64,000 nucleotides of DNA from Actinostola sp. cb2023 (GCA_033675265.1 JAUJYZ010001371.1:156001-220000); one strand, 5' to 3'; shown: positions 26,942 to 39,702, numbered from the stretch's first letter. Made by a program: numbers and translations. Notes: generated by a model not told the origin, from the letters alone.

Positions 26942-29900
26942 ATGCATCAAAATGGCTCATCAGTCGCTCATGGGATTTTGTTTTTGCTAGTTTGCTTGTC
27001 TGTTGTTACTGAATCGTTCAGGACGAGTTTACACGGTGAGTTTTCGCAACAAGCATTCACTGCTGTACTCAGTGGCCGCTAGCTTAATGCGTCTGCAAAG
27101 CGTCTGCAAATAAGGAGGCTATATAAGTGGCCGCCACCTCAGCCTTTAAAAACTGAAAGAATATCGCAGTTTCGCTATTAACTAGAAATGGTGGTCAATA
27201 AGCCTGTAATTAGTATGAAAAAGATTGTGAGCTATCTGGGTTTGGATTTTTAAGTCTTTATTTACGAAACAAATTACTCAGTCCATTGAAATAAACCCCC
27301 GGGGGTACTCCCGGAAAATTAAGAAAGGGGTGTACTCCCGGGATGTCGAAACCCTGACCCGTATTTAAGGATGAAGAATTGGAAAATTCATACCCTTTCC
27401 AAGGATTTCTCACTGAAATATAGACCCAATTTAACGAAAAAGTTAATACTATTCCTTTGGAAATATCAGAAATGCTGATTTTTTTGTCAATATAAAAAAG
27501 AATACCCAAATTAAAGATCGAATATTTTATTTTATGGTGGAAAAGCAAAAATTGGTACCCAAATTAAGAATCTGGAGGTCCAAAAACCATACCCTATTTG
27601 GGGGTACATACGTATATAGCATGATATAGCATATATATGGGAGTATAAGCAATTGAAAATTTTGGACCATTACCCATTGCAAATAGTCATTATTTTTGTG
27701 CCATTTTTGCCCATTGAAAAACGTGATTTTGGGCCATTTTTGAGCATTTTTCATTGGCAATAGTCCATATTGAAAAACGTGATTTTGTGCCATTGATATC
27801 AGTTAAATTTGCAAACTGAGCGGATTGGGTCAAAAACATCAAAGAAAATCAATTAAAGGGCAAAGAAAAAGAATAACAAAAGGATAAACACGAAAAAAAA
27901 AAATTGACCGGACCGGCACTCGAACCCGTGCGCTACCTCGGAAATTTATGCAAAACACTAAAAATCGACCATACACCCAGACTTAAATGCTGAGTCACCG
28001 TATGTTACGTATAGGACGAAGATTTCGGCGTCATCCGCGCTATCGGGTAGTACACAATCAGCGAAGTAGTCAAAGAGGGAGGGAACAGTCGTATCCTAGT
28101 CCTAAATGACTGCCCCTTACCACTTCAAGCTATCTGTACTTCCGATTGTTTTCGAGGGTCAATTTAGTAGTCTATCGTGTAACGGTTATTGTTATGGAAA
28201 TTTCTTGACTAACGTAGTCCTCTGGTTAAGTGCTGGGATTTGGAAACCAGCGACCCGGGGTTCGATTCTCGGTGCGGGCACAATTTCTTCTTCTTTTTTT
28301 TCCCTTTTTTTTCCTGCTCTTTTCTCTCTCTTGTTTACTTATTTTATGTCTTCAGGGGTTTTTCTTTTTCCAATTTAATAGAAAAAAACTTAAATTATCA
28401 CAGAAGTTCATTTCAGTTGCGAACCCCACTAAAATCTAAACCCCTGTTTAACATTTTATTCATAAAATAACATATCACTCTTAATAATCATAGTGCGATG
28501 AAACTTATCTAATTAAAAATAACTTTAGTATTTAACTTGCTGAATTATCCGATTAAATGTTCCAACTGTCTATCATGGATTGCCTAGCCTCTCGCGGCCA
28601 GATCAGTGCGCTCAGTCCCGATACGATTTGTTGATCAAGTTTTCCCTTGTTGAAATGATCGAGCGTTTGTTGATCTTGACACGGATTTCAAATGTTCAGT
28701 TTGCAGCGACATTATTTATTCGGTGATATTGGATACGACCAGGATCCCATTATACGACATTGTTTTGACTGGACAATGATAATACAAATGCAAGAATGGG
28801 CTATAGTATGTCCGATTTCCGATCCAAATCAATTTTGCGAAGCACTGCATGCGACACGAAAGAGGTACAGGGTCAGGGTGTGCTTGGGAGGGGGAGGGAT
28901 GTGTGTGTTTGGGAGGGGAGGGGAGGGGGAGTTTGTTTGGGAGGGGGAGTGTGTGTTTGGGAGGGGGAGGGGAGTGTGTACTTGGGAGGGAGAGGGGAGT
29001 GTGCGCTTGAGAGGGGGAGGGGAGTATGTGTTTGGGAGGGGGAATGGAGTGTGCGTTTGGAGGGGAAGGGATGTGTGTGTTTGGGAAGGGGAGGAGGGGA
29101 GTGTGTTTGGGAGGGGGAATGGAGTGTGTGTTTGGGAGGGGGGGGGGGAGTGTGTGTTTGGGAGGGGGAATGGAGTGTGTGTTTGGGAGGGGGGAGGGGA
29201 GTGTGCGCTTGGGGGGGGGGAGTATGTGTTTGGGAGGGGGAATGGAGTGTGCGTTTGGAGGGTGAAGGGAGTGTGTGTTTGGGAAGGGGAGGAGGGGAGT
29301 GTGTTTGGGAGGGGGAATGGGTGTGTTTGGGAGGGGGGAGGGGAGTGTGTGTTTGGGAGGGGGAATGGAGTGTGTGTTTGGGAGGGGGGGGGAGGGGAGT
29401 GTGTGTTTGGGAGGGGGAATGAAGTGTATGTTTGGGAGGGGGAGGGGAGTGTGTGTGTTTGGGAGGGGGAATGGAGTGTGTGTTTGGGAGGGGGGAGGGG
29501 AGTGTGTGTTCGGGAGGAGGGAGTGTGTGTTTGGGAGGGGGAATGGAGTGTGTGTTTGGGAGGGGGGGAGCTAGGGGAGTATGTGTTTGGGAGGGGGAAT
29601 GGAGTGGAGTGTGAGGGTGGAGGGTGAAGGAGTGTGTGTTTGGGAAGGGGAGAAGGGGAGTGTGTTTGGGAGGGGGAATGGAGTGTGTGTTTGGGAGGGG
29701 GGAGTGGAGTGTGTGTTTGGGGGAGGGGGAATGGAGTGTGTGTTTGGGAGGGGGGAGGGGAGTGTGTGTTTGGGAGGGGGAATGAAGTGTGTGTTTGGGA
29801 GGGGGAGGGGAGTGTGTGTTTGGGAGGGGGAATAGAGTGTGTGTTTGGGAGGGGAAGGAGAGTGTGTGTTCGGGAGGAGGGAGTGTGTGTTTGGGAGGGG

Positions 29901-32900
29901 GAATGGAGTGTGTGTTTGGGAGGGGGGAGGGGAGTGTGTGTTTGGGAGGGGGGAATGGAGTGTGTGTTTGGGAGGGGAAGGAGAGTGTGTGTTCGGGAGG
30001 AGGGGAGTGTGTGCTTGGGAGGAGGGAGGGGAGGGGAGGTGATGTTAATACAATCTCAGTGCAAAATCTGAATAAGGCTTTCTTAGCGATCTGTTAGTGA
30101 TGCAAAGTGGTCGAACGTATGCAGAGAGCCTCCACAGGCAGCCCAACCATTCCTTTTGAGGCTACTAAATAATTCAAAAAATGATATTTGCGTCTTTTTT
30201 TGATGGGTTCCCTGTGTATAAATATACACATACACTGCGGGACGCGCGGGATGCACACAGGAAGCCCATGACATTACTCAACACAGGAAACCCAACATAT
30301 GTATTGCGCGCGCACTCGCTTTACCACAGGGAACCCATCAAAAAAAGACGCAAATATCATTTTTTTAATTATTTAGTAGCCTCAAAAGCAATGGTTGGGC
30401 TGCCTGTGGCAGAACTCAGTTTTTCCAACTCAGTTATTTACAGTCTGTCGTCTGATCCACAGAGCTCCATCATTTAAACTACAATCTTGACGTCTATTGC
30501 CTTCAAAACCTTCCCGTTCCTGACAACAACGAACCAGATACCACATACACTCATGAAGAGGAGAGAGAAGTACTCAAAGATGTTTACCACAGCACAGGAG
30601 GCCCAAACTGGACCAACAGAACAGGCTGGCTAGACTCACGTGTTCACCACTGCTCATGGTACGGAGTCACGTGTGATAACAAGACACATTACGTCATTAG
30701 TTTAGACTTGAATTACAACAATTTAGTAAACAGTCTTCCCAGCAGCCTTTGGAAGCTGCGTAATCTGCTGGCTTTGTGTGCGAACTCAAACTCTAGACTT
30801 AAAGGCGAACTTAAAACGTTCTTGTTTGCAAATATGACAAGGCTCATCCGCCTGGACCTTGCATTATGTGCTCTTATTGGACAAATCCCAGACGATATCA
30901 CTAATTTGACTTCATTAGTCAAAATCCAGTTGTGTTGTCAGAGAGGAATCGGTTTGTCTGGTCCTATCCCATCAGGCATCGGGAACCTTACACAACTCCA
31001 AGTCCTCAGCATCGGGGAAAATGACATACGAGGCGACATACCAAGCGGGATCAGCAACTTGGTTAAACTAAAGTTTTTAGATTTCGAAATACTGCGTGGA
31101 TTGAAAGGAAGCATCGAGCTGTTTTACAATCTTTCTTCTTTAGAGTTTCTTCGCGTTTCTAATTGTGGACTTCACGGCACAATCTCTGAAGACTTTGGTC
31201 GTTACTTTCCTCAAATGAACCAGTGCCTTCTTGCCGAGACGAACCTCCGAGGACGCGTCCCTTCGAGTATTAATCACATGAAGTATTTAACTGAGCTTGT
31301 GTTCTCTCAGAACCACCTTGAAGGCTACATCCCAAGGTCAATAGGAGAACTGCCGTCACTGCGAATAGTAGATCTGTCTGGGAATCAGTTGACTGGCTTT
31401 CAAAATGGAACGACATTTCAGCGGAATTCTAAAATTGAAATCTTGATTTTATCAGGAAACAGAAACTTGTCGGCAGATTTTAGTAACTTGATTGTCTCAA
31501 TGATGTTGCTGAAGCAATCGCTTCGCATCCTCAACGTCAGCTCTTGCCATTTCACGGGTTCAATACCCGACAAGCTCTGGGCGTTTCCCAATTTGATTTC
31601 AGTAGATGTCGGGGATAATCGCATTAGTGGTGAGATTCCTGACGTTCCTTTTGATATGATTTTTCTCTTAAAAATAGATTTCTCTGGAAATAATCTCTCT
31701 GGTCCTATCCCATCATCCTTCACGCAACTACACGTACTACAGGAACTTGATATCTCCAGAAACCCTGACATGATATCTCCTCTTCCTGATAAACGAGACA
31801 TTCAAAACTTTCTTGAGCCAGATCTGTCTTTCTTAGTGAAACAAACCCCTACTGATAGGTTTAGTTGTCCACGTCTGCGCTTTTCGTTTAACAGCGGAAT
31901 CGTTACTCTCGACCCGAGTTACTATTCCTACAGCTTCTGTGTTTGCGACATTGGTTACTATGGTTACCAACATAAGTGTCAAAAATGTATGGCAAATGGG
32001 ATGTGTGACGATAGAGGTAACGATGGTATTGTATACCCAAGTGTAATGACTATCAATCAGGGCTTTTGGCCTTTTCCTTCGCCTGATAACGTTACATATT
32101 TGGCCAAGTGTAATCCTGTTCCTTACCAAGCGCAATTCTCCTGCAACCCAAACGGGACGTGTCGATGTATGTTGAAGGGAACGAACGATTCATTGTACAC
32201 ACGATGTCAATCATCACTAGTTTGCAAAGAAGGCAGCTATGACCGCTTCTGCTCCAGATGCATGACGGGATATTATCGTAATAGTAACATGTGCTTCAAA
32301 TGCCCTCACTATTCTGTGAACATGTCGTTGTTATTTGTAATACTTGCTGTATCACTGGTCGTTCTGTGGTGGGCTTTTGTCTACGTCAGGAAACAAACTC
32401 GTAGACTGGCTTTATTAGTGGCTTTTGGTCAAGTAATAGTATTGGGTACCCTGTGGTGCGTAGATTTGATACCAGGATGGTTGTTTGAAATTAACACTCT
32501 CATTCTACTACTCTTCGTTGCTGGATGCGGACGAAAAACACGAGGAATTGCCAAGATCTTCATATTCTACTTACAAATTATGGATGCAATGATATCAATG
32601 TGTAATTCTTGGCCACTTGAAGTCACTGAAGCTCACTATTACATAAGTAGCGTGTTCAATTTTCACTTTTCCAGCATGGCCTGTCAGTATCCATCTTTGT
32701 TTACTCCTCTCGGTAAACTAACAGTAGTGTTACTTGTCCCAGTGGTTGGACTGAGCTTAGTGTGGTTATACTATGGTATTGTGTATGTATGGTATCTAAG
32801 ATCAACCCGTCATACGACCAAAATGCAGCGCCTGCGATGGGAGTGTCGTCAGATCAGCATTGTGACCCTCAATCTGATCTATTTTCCCGTTGTAAAACAG

Positions 32901-33629
32901 ACGATAGCAATGATTGTCCCTTGTACAGAAGATGGGGAGATATCCTACTTACCCACTGCTCGTTGGGTGAATTGCACATCGACAAATTCAACCTTTATAG
33001 CTATACGAACTGTCTCTGGGTTAGCCATCGTACTTTATGTTATAGGGATCCCACTTGGAGTATTTCTTCCTAGTCTTCGTAAATATTCAGCCTTGCAACG
33101 TAAAATACATGACGCGAAGGACGAAGATTGCTTAGTCTTAAAAGAAAAGCAGGTGGCCATGGACATGTGGCTTGGATCCATCTATCTTCCATACATAGAG
33201 AAGGTACGAGCAAAATTTGAAACTTTTGCATTGTTGCGCAAGTTTCTAATCGCTCTCACCATTTCTATAATGCCTGGCCCGACTGTACTCCTGACAGCTA
33301 TACTGATGGTCATTTTATTCTCTTTTATTGTCGTCCAACTGTTATTGAAGCCATACATTGACTCATTTGACAAATTCCCCCTCGAGAATTTCTGTGAAAC
33401 TCTAGTGCTAACAGTTCTTTTGCATTCATTTGTGTTGATTGGGTTTGCTGAGATGTCGGTGGCGAGTATCGATAAAGTTCCGATACTATGGTTCGTGATA
33501 GCTATCAATGTCGTTGCCATAGTGATACTACTAGTATCCGTTGTTGCTATTTTACTGAGAAAGCGCCAAGTCAACGGTTCAGAGGAAGTGACGTCACAGA
33601 CATCAGAGATCTCTCATCATCATCAGTAG
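26942..33629 (+). CDS. LRR / Cys-rich multipass membrane receptor-like protein 2
   Basis: Exons 26942-27035 and 30463-33629 join in phase 1 to give 1086 residues. Exon 1 encodes a signal peptide (GILFLLVCLSVVTES) and ends at GTGAGT. Exon 2 has an LRRNT_2-like cap (GGPNWTNRTGWLD, CSWYGVTCD) and plant-type LRRs (GPIPSGIGNLTQLQVLSIG). A Cys-rich module follows at about residues 500-644, then about nine membrane helices (650-1060) and a serine/histidine tail. It shares with receptor 1 LDPSYY, IPGWLFEIN, LGSIYLPY and the exon/intron phase, so the two are tandem paralogues. The 3.4-kb intron holds a SINE-like element, a G-rich minisatellite and a MITE. Exon 1 is inferred from signal peptide, donor and phase; the body is certain. 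Function as a surface receptor is inference. Confidence 0.87.
27903..28278. mobile_element. SINE-like element with tRNA-like sequence at both ends (copy C)
   Basis: The right end (from about 28215) reads like a tRNA: CTCTGGTTAAGTGCTGG, then GGGGTTCGATTCTCGG (B box). The left end holds CGAACCCGTGCGCTACC, a B-box half on the minus strand. T-rich sequence lies outside the right end and A-rich sequence outside the left, so both tRNA-like parts point outward. Copy D at 40706-41090 shares almost the whole body. The core at about 27975-28065 resembles the 101-bp satellite of 34-39.5 kb. It lies in the receptor 2 intron. Confidence 0.75.
28868..30045. repeat. G-rich minisatellite, about 1.18 kb
   Basis: Units of about 24-33 bp are built from GTGTGTTTGGGAGGGGG with AATGGA or AGGGGA. 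Guanine runs of 4-9 are everywhere, so the plus strand has strong G-quadruplex potential. It lies within the receptor 2 intron and is therefore transcribed. The long frames rich in Gly, Val, Cys and Trp exist in all three plus frames and are not genes. Confidence 0.93.
30132..30409. mobile_element. Palindromic MITE, 278 bp
   Basis: CCACAGGCAGCCCAACCATT at 30132 pairs with AATGGTTGGGCTGCCTGTGG ending at 30409. Inner arms around GATATTTGCGTC/GACGCAAATATC pair too. It ends 54 bp before the second exon of LRR receptor 2, so it sits near the branch-point region. Confidence 0.85.
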
Positions 33630-33661
33630 ATGATCGCTTTGGTCGCGAGATAAGAAAGGGC

Positions 33662-33777
33662 CTAGCCTGCGTAGCGGCGCTCTGGAGGGGGAAGAGGGAG
33701 GTAAGGAGGATCGGAAGGATCCCCTTCCGATCCTCCTTTCCTCTCTCCTCCCTCCAGAGCGCCGCTACGCAGGCTAG
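33662..33777. mobile_element. Near-perfect palindrome (MITE-like), 116 bp
   Basis: CTAGCCTGCGTAGCGGCGCT at 33662 pairs with AGCGCCGCTACGCAGGCTAG ending at 33777. The whole interval folds on itself with a centre near GGAAGGATCCCCTTCC. It is 33 bp past the receptor 2 stop codon and would give a very stable hairpin in a 3' UTR. Confidence 0.85.
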
Positions 33778-33994
33778 AAAGGGCCTGGGTCAATGTATAC
33801 ATACACTTCTATTTGTTTTCCGCATATCATTGGAGTAAAAGGGTCAGTGTGAGACCGCAAAGAGAGCCGGGAGAAAGTGATGGACTGTGGGCACCATTAT
33901 TTGTGCCAAGCCTATGAATTCATGGAGATGAACTTTTGGAGTTAAGTCAGTAAAGGGGAAAAAAAGAAGGATAAATTAAAAGGAAATGACTTGC

Positions 33995-36900
33995 TGCACA
34001 GCCTGGGTTCGAACCCGCGTTAATGAGCTAATTTTATGCAAAAAAAAGCTGGACCATACCCCAAGACATGCAGAGAAGCTGAGACACAGTATGGACTTAC
34101 GTAGAGGATGAAGATTTCGGCCCCATCCGCGCTATCCAGCTGAACACAAGCAGAATAGAAGCCAAGACATGCAGAGAAGCTGAGACACAGTATGGACTTA
34201 CGTAGAGGATGAAGATTTCGGCCCCATCCGCGCTATTCAGCTGAACACAAGCAGAATAGAAGCCAAGACATGCAGAGAAGCTGAGTCACCGTATGGACTT
34301 ACGTAGAGGATGAAGATTTCGGCCTCATCTCCGCTATCCAGCTGAACACAACCAGAATAGAAGCCAAGACATGCAGAGAAGCTGAGTCACCGTATGGCCT
34401 TACGTAGAGGATGAAGATTTCGGCCTCATCTCCGCTATCCAGCTGAACACAACCAGAATAGAAGCCAAGACATGCAGAGAAGCTGAGTCACCGTATGGAC
34501 TTACGTAGAGGATGAAGATTTCGGCCTCATCTCCGCTATCCAGCTGAACACAACCAGAATAGAAGCCAAGACATGCAGAGAAGCTGAGTCACCGTATGGA
34601 CTTACGTAGAGGATGAAGATTTCGGCCTCATCTCCGCTATCCAGCTGAACACAACCAGAATAGAAGCCAAGACATGCAGAGAAGCTGAGTCACCGTATGG
34701 ACTTACGTAGAGGATGAAGATTTCGGCCTCATCCGCGCTATCCAGCTGAACACAACCAGAATAGAAGCCAAGACATGCAGAGAAGCTGAGTCACCGTATG
34801 GCCTTACGTAGAGGATGAAGATTTCGGCCTCATCTCCGCTATCCAGCTGAACACAACCAGAATAGAAGCCAAGACATGCAGAGAAGCTGAGTCACCGTAT
34901 GGCCTTACGTAGAGGATGAAGATTTCGGCCTCATCTCCGCTATCCAGCTGAACACAAGCAGAATAGAAGCCAAGACATGCAGAGAAGCTGAGACACAGTA
35001 TGGACTTACGTAGAGGATGAAGATTTCGGCCCCATCCGCGCTATCCAGCTGAACACAAGCAGAATAGAAGCCAAGACATGCAGAGAAGCTGAGACACAGT
35101 ATGGACTTACGTAGAGGATGAAGATTTCGGCCCCATCCGCGCTATCCAGCTGAACACAACAAGCTATAGACCATACCCCAAGACATGCAGAGAAGCTGAG
35201 ACACAGTATGGACTTACGTAGAGGATGAAGATTTCGGCCTCATCCGCGCTATCCAGCTGAACACAAGCAGAATAGAAGCCAAGACATGCAGAGAAGCTGA
35301 GTCACCGTATGGCCTTTACGTAGAGGATGAAGATTTCGGCCCCATCCGCGCTATCCAGCTGAACACAAGCAGAATAGAAGCCAAGACATGCAGAGAAGCT
35401 GAGACACAGTATGGACTTACGTAGAGGATGAAGATTTCGGCCTCATCTCCGCTATCCAGCTGAACACAAGCAGAATAGAAGCCAAGACATGCAGAGAAGC
35501 TGAGTCACCGTATGGCCTTACGTAGAGGATGAAGATTTCGGCCTCATCCGCGCTATCCAGCTGAACACAACAAGCTATAGACCATACCCCAAGACATGCA
35601 GAGAAGCTGAGACACAGTATGACCTTACGTAGAGGATGAAGATTTCGGCCCCATCTCCGCTATCCAGCTGAACACAAGCAGAATGGAAGCCAAAGACATG
35701 CAGAGAAGCTGAGACACAGTATGGACTTACGTAGAGGATGAAGATTTCGGCCTCATCTCCGCTATCCAGCTGAACACAAGCAGAATAGAAGCCAGACATG
35801 CAGAGAAGCTGAGACACAGTATGGACTTACGTAGAGGATGAAGATTTCGGCCTCATCTCCGCTATCCAGCTGAACACAACCAGAATAGAAGCCAAGACAT
35901 GCAGAGAAGCTGAGTCACCGTATGGCCTTACGTAGAGGATGAAGAGATTTCGGCCTCATCCGCGCTATCCAGCTGAACACAACAAGCTATAGACCATACC
36001 CCAAGACATGCAGAGAAGCTGAGACACAGTATGACCTTACGTAGAGGATGAAGATTTCGGCCCCATCTCCGCTATCCAGCTGAACACAAGCAGAATAGAA
36101 GCCAAAGACATGCAGAGAAGCTGAGACACAGTATGGACTTACGTAGAGGATGAAGATTTCGGCCCCATCCGCGCTATCCAGCTGAACACAAGCAGAATAG
36201 AAGCCAAGACATGCAGAGAAGCTGAGTCACCGTATGGCCTTACGTAGAGGATGAAGATTTCGGCCCCATCCGCGCTATCCAGCTGAACACAAGCAGAATA
36301 GAAGCCAAGACATGCAGAGAAGCAGAGAAGCTGAGACACAGTATGGACTTACGTAGAGGATGAAGATTTCGGCCCCATCCGCGCTATCCAGCTGAACACA
36401 AGCAGAATAGAAGCCAAGACATGCAGAGAAGCTGCGACACCGTATGGCCTTACGTAGAGGATGAAGATTTCGGCCTCATCTCCGCTATCCAGCTGAACAC
36501 AACCAGAATAGAAGCCAAGACATGCAGAGAAGCTGAGTCACCGTATGGCCTTACGTAGAGGATGAAGATTTCGGCCTCATCTCCGCTATCCAGCTGAACA
36601 CAAGCAGAATAGAAGCCAAGACATGCAGAGAAGCTGAGACACAGTATGGACTTACGTAGAGGATGAAGATTTCGGCCCCATCCGCGCTATCCAGCTGAAC
36701 ACAAGCAGAATAGAAGCCAAGACATGCAGAGAAGCTGAGACACAGTATGGACTTACGTAGAGGATGAAGATTTCGGCCCCATCCGCGCTATCCAGCTGAA
36801 CACAACAAGCTATAGACCATACCCAAGACATGCAGAGAAGCTGAGACACAGTATGGACTTACGTAGAGGATGAAGATTTCGGCCTCATCCGCGCTATCCA

Positions 36901-39672
36901 GCTGAACACAAGCAGAATAGAAGCCAAGACATGCAGAGAAGCTGAGTCACCGTATGGCCTTACGTAGAGATGATGAAGATTTCGGCCCCATCCGCGCTAT
37001 CCAGCTGAACACAAGCAGAATAGAAGCCAAGACATGCAGAGAAGCTGAGACACAGTATGGACTTACGTAGAGGATGAAGATTTCGGCCTCATCTCCGCTA
37101 TCCAGCTGAACACAAGCAGAATAGAAGCCAAGACATGCAGAGAAGCTGAGTCACCGTATGGCCTTACGTAGAGGATGAAGATTTCGGCCTCATCCGCGCT
37201 ATCCAGCTGAACACAACAAGCTATAGACCATACCCCAAGACATGCAGAGAAGCTGAGACACAGTATGACCTTACGTAGAGGATGAAGATTTCGGCCCCAT
37301 CTCCGCTATCCAGCTGAACACAAGCAGAATGGAAGCCAAAGACATGCAGAGAAGCTGAGACACAGTATGGACTTACGTAGAGGATGAAGATTTCGGCCTC
37401 ATCTCCGCTATCCAGCTGAACACAAGCAGAATAGAAGCCAGACATGCAGAGAAGCTGAGACACAGTATGGACTTACGTAGAGGATGAAGATTTCGGCCTC
37501 ATCTCCGCTATCCAGCTGAACACAACCAGAATAGAAGCCAAGACATGCAGAGAAGCTGAGTCACCGTATGGCCTTACGTAGAGGATGAAGATTTCGGCCT
37601 CATCCGCGCTATCCAGCTGAACACAACAAGCTATAGACCATACCCCAAGACATGCAGAGAAGCTGAGACACAGTATGACCTTACGTAGAGGATGAAGATT
37701 TCGGCCCCATCTCCGCTATCCAGCTGAACACAAGCAGAATAGAAGCCAAAGACATGCAGAGAAGCTGAGACACAGTATGGACTTACGTAGAGGATGAAGA
37801 TTTCGGCCCCATCCGCGCTATCCTTCCAGCTGAACACAAGCAGAATAGAAGCCAAGACATGCAGAGAAGCTGAGTCACCGTATGGCCTTACGTAGAGGAT
37901 GAAGATTTCGGCCCCATCCGCGCTATCCAGCTGAACACAAGCAGAATAGAAGCCAAGACATGCAGAGAAGCTGAGACACAGTATGGACTTACGTAGAGGA
38001 TGAAGATTTCGGCCCCATCCGCGCTATCCAGCTGAACACAACAAGCTATAGACCATACCCCAAGACATGCAGAGAAGCTGAGACACAGTATGACCTTACG
38101 TAGAGGATGAAGATTTCGGCCCCATCTCCGCTATCCAGCTGAACACAAGCAGAATGGAAGCCAAAGACATGCAGAGAAGCTGAGACACAGTATGGACTTA
38201 CGTAGAGGATGAAGATTTCGGCCTCATCTCCGCTATCCAGCTGAACACAAGCAGAATAGAAGCCAGACATGCAGAGAAGCTGAGACACAGTATGGACTTA
38301 CGTAGAGGATGAAGATTTCGGCCTCATCTCCGCTATCCAGCTGAACACAACCAGAATAGAAGCCAAGACATGCAGAGAAGCTGAGTCACCGTATGGCCTT
38401 ACGTAGAGGATGAAGATTTCGGCCTCATCCGCGCTATCCAGCTGAACACAACAAGCTATAGACCATACCCCAAGACATGCAGAGAAGCTGAGACACAGTA
38501 TGACCTTACGTAGAGGATGAAGATTTCGGCCCCATCTCCGCTATCCAGCTGAACACAAGCAGAATAGAAGCCAAAGACATGCAGAGAAGCTGAGACACAG
38601 TATGGACTTACGTAGAGGATGAAGAGTTTTCGGCCCCATCCGCGCTATCCAGCTAGAAAAACACAAGCAGAATAGAAGCCAAGACATGCAGAGAAGCTGA
38701 GTCACCGTATGGCCTTACGTAGAGGATGAAGATTTCGGCCCCATCCGCGCTATCCAGCTGAACACAAGCAGAATAGAAGCCAAGACATGCAGAGAAGCTG
38801 AGACACAGTATGGACTTACGTAGAGGATGAAGATTTCGGCCCCATCCGCGCTATCCAGCTGAACACAAGCAGAATAGAAGCCAAGACATGCAGAGAAGCT
38901 GCGACACCGTATGGCCTTACGTAGAGGATGAAGATTTCGGCCCCATCCGCGCTATCCAGCTGAACACAAACAGAATAGAAGCCAAGACATGCAGAGAAGC
39001 TGCGACACCGTATGGCCTTACGTAGAGGATGAAGATTTCGGCCCCATCCGCGCTATCCAGCTGAACACAAGCAGAATAGAAGCCAAGACATGCAGAGAAG
39101 CTGCGACACCGTATGGCCTTACGTAGAGGATGAAGATTTCGGCCTCATCTCCGCTATCCAGCTGAACACAACCAGAATAGAAGCCAAGACATGCAGAGAA
39201 GCTGCGTCACCGTATGACCTTACGTAGAGGATGAAGATTTCGGCCTCATCCGCGCTATCCAGCTGAACACAACAAGCTATGGACCATACCCCAAGACATG
39301 CAGAGAAGCTGCGACACCGTATGGCCTTACGTAGAGGATGAAGATTTCGGCCCCATCCGCGCTATTCAGCTGAACACAAGCAGAATAGAAGCCAAGACAT
39401 GCAGAGAAGCTGAGACACAGTATGGACTTACGTAGAGGATGAAGATTTCGGCCCCATCCGCGCTATCCAGCTGAACACAAGCAGAATAGAAGCCAAAGAG
39501 GGAGCCAGTAACGGTCGGTCCCTGGACCTGTTGGAAATGACCACCGCTTGCTACTACGCTATCATGAACGCCAATTGTTTTAGAGGACAAAGTCTATCGT
39601 TGCGTAGGCCATTGCTATGTAAATTGCTTGGTACACGTGGCTAGCGCTGATAGTCGCGGTGACCGCACAGTA
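33995..39672 (+). mobile_element. SINE-like element A with expanded internal satellite
   Basis: The left end has GGGTTCGAACCCGCG (33997-34020), the right end TGGCTAGCGCTGATAGTCGC followed by T-rich sequence near 39675. Between them is a 101-bp unit repeated about 54 times, then a single right part (39497-39600) that includes TTGTTTTAGAGGACAAAG. The order left tRNA-like end, core, right part, right end is the same as in the unexpanded copies C and D. I read this as one inserted element whose core grew into a satellite. Confidence 0.75.
34062..39496. repeat. 101-bp satellite array, about 54 copies
   Basis: Each unit contains AAGACATGCAGAGAAGCTGA, TTACGTAGAGGATGAAGATT, TCGGCC, and ends with GAATAGAAGCC. 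Variants (GTCACCG/GACACAG, TCCGCGC/CTCCGC, GCAG/CCAG) recur as blocks; the segments near 35.2-36.1, 36.8-37.7 and 37.9-38.6 kb repeat the same order of variants, so higher-order blocks exist. Some units carry CAAGCTATAGACCATACC instead of GCAGAATAGAAGCC. The 65-80-codon frames within it change phase with each 101-bp step and are artefacts. Confidence 0.95.
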
Positions 39673-39698
39673 ATTTTTTTCTTTTTTTTTCTTTTCAA

Positions 39699-39702
39699 CA
39701 AC

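Noticed and set aside
28215..28278. tRNA gene at the right end of element C
   Set aside because: The same sequence recurs in diverged form in copy D with an altered anticodon arm; it is an element end.
28692..30097. Long Gly/Val/Cys/Trp-rich frames, up to 311 codons
   Set aside because: They overlap in several frames over a G-rich minisatellite inside the LRR receptor 2 intron.
34062..39496. Regular array considered as CRISPR-like or as a repeat-protein gene
   Set aside because: There are no unique spacers between repeats; the 101-bp period shifts the frame each unit; the setting is a eukaryotic genome.
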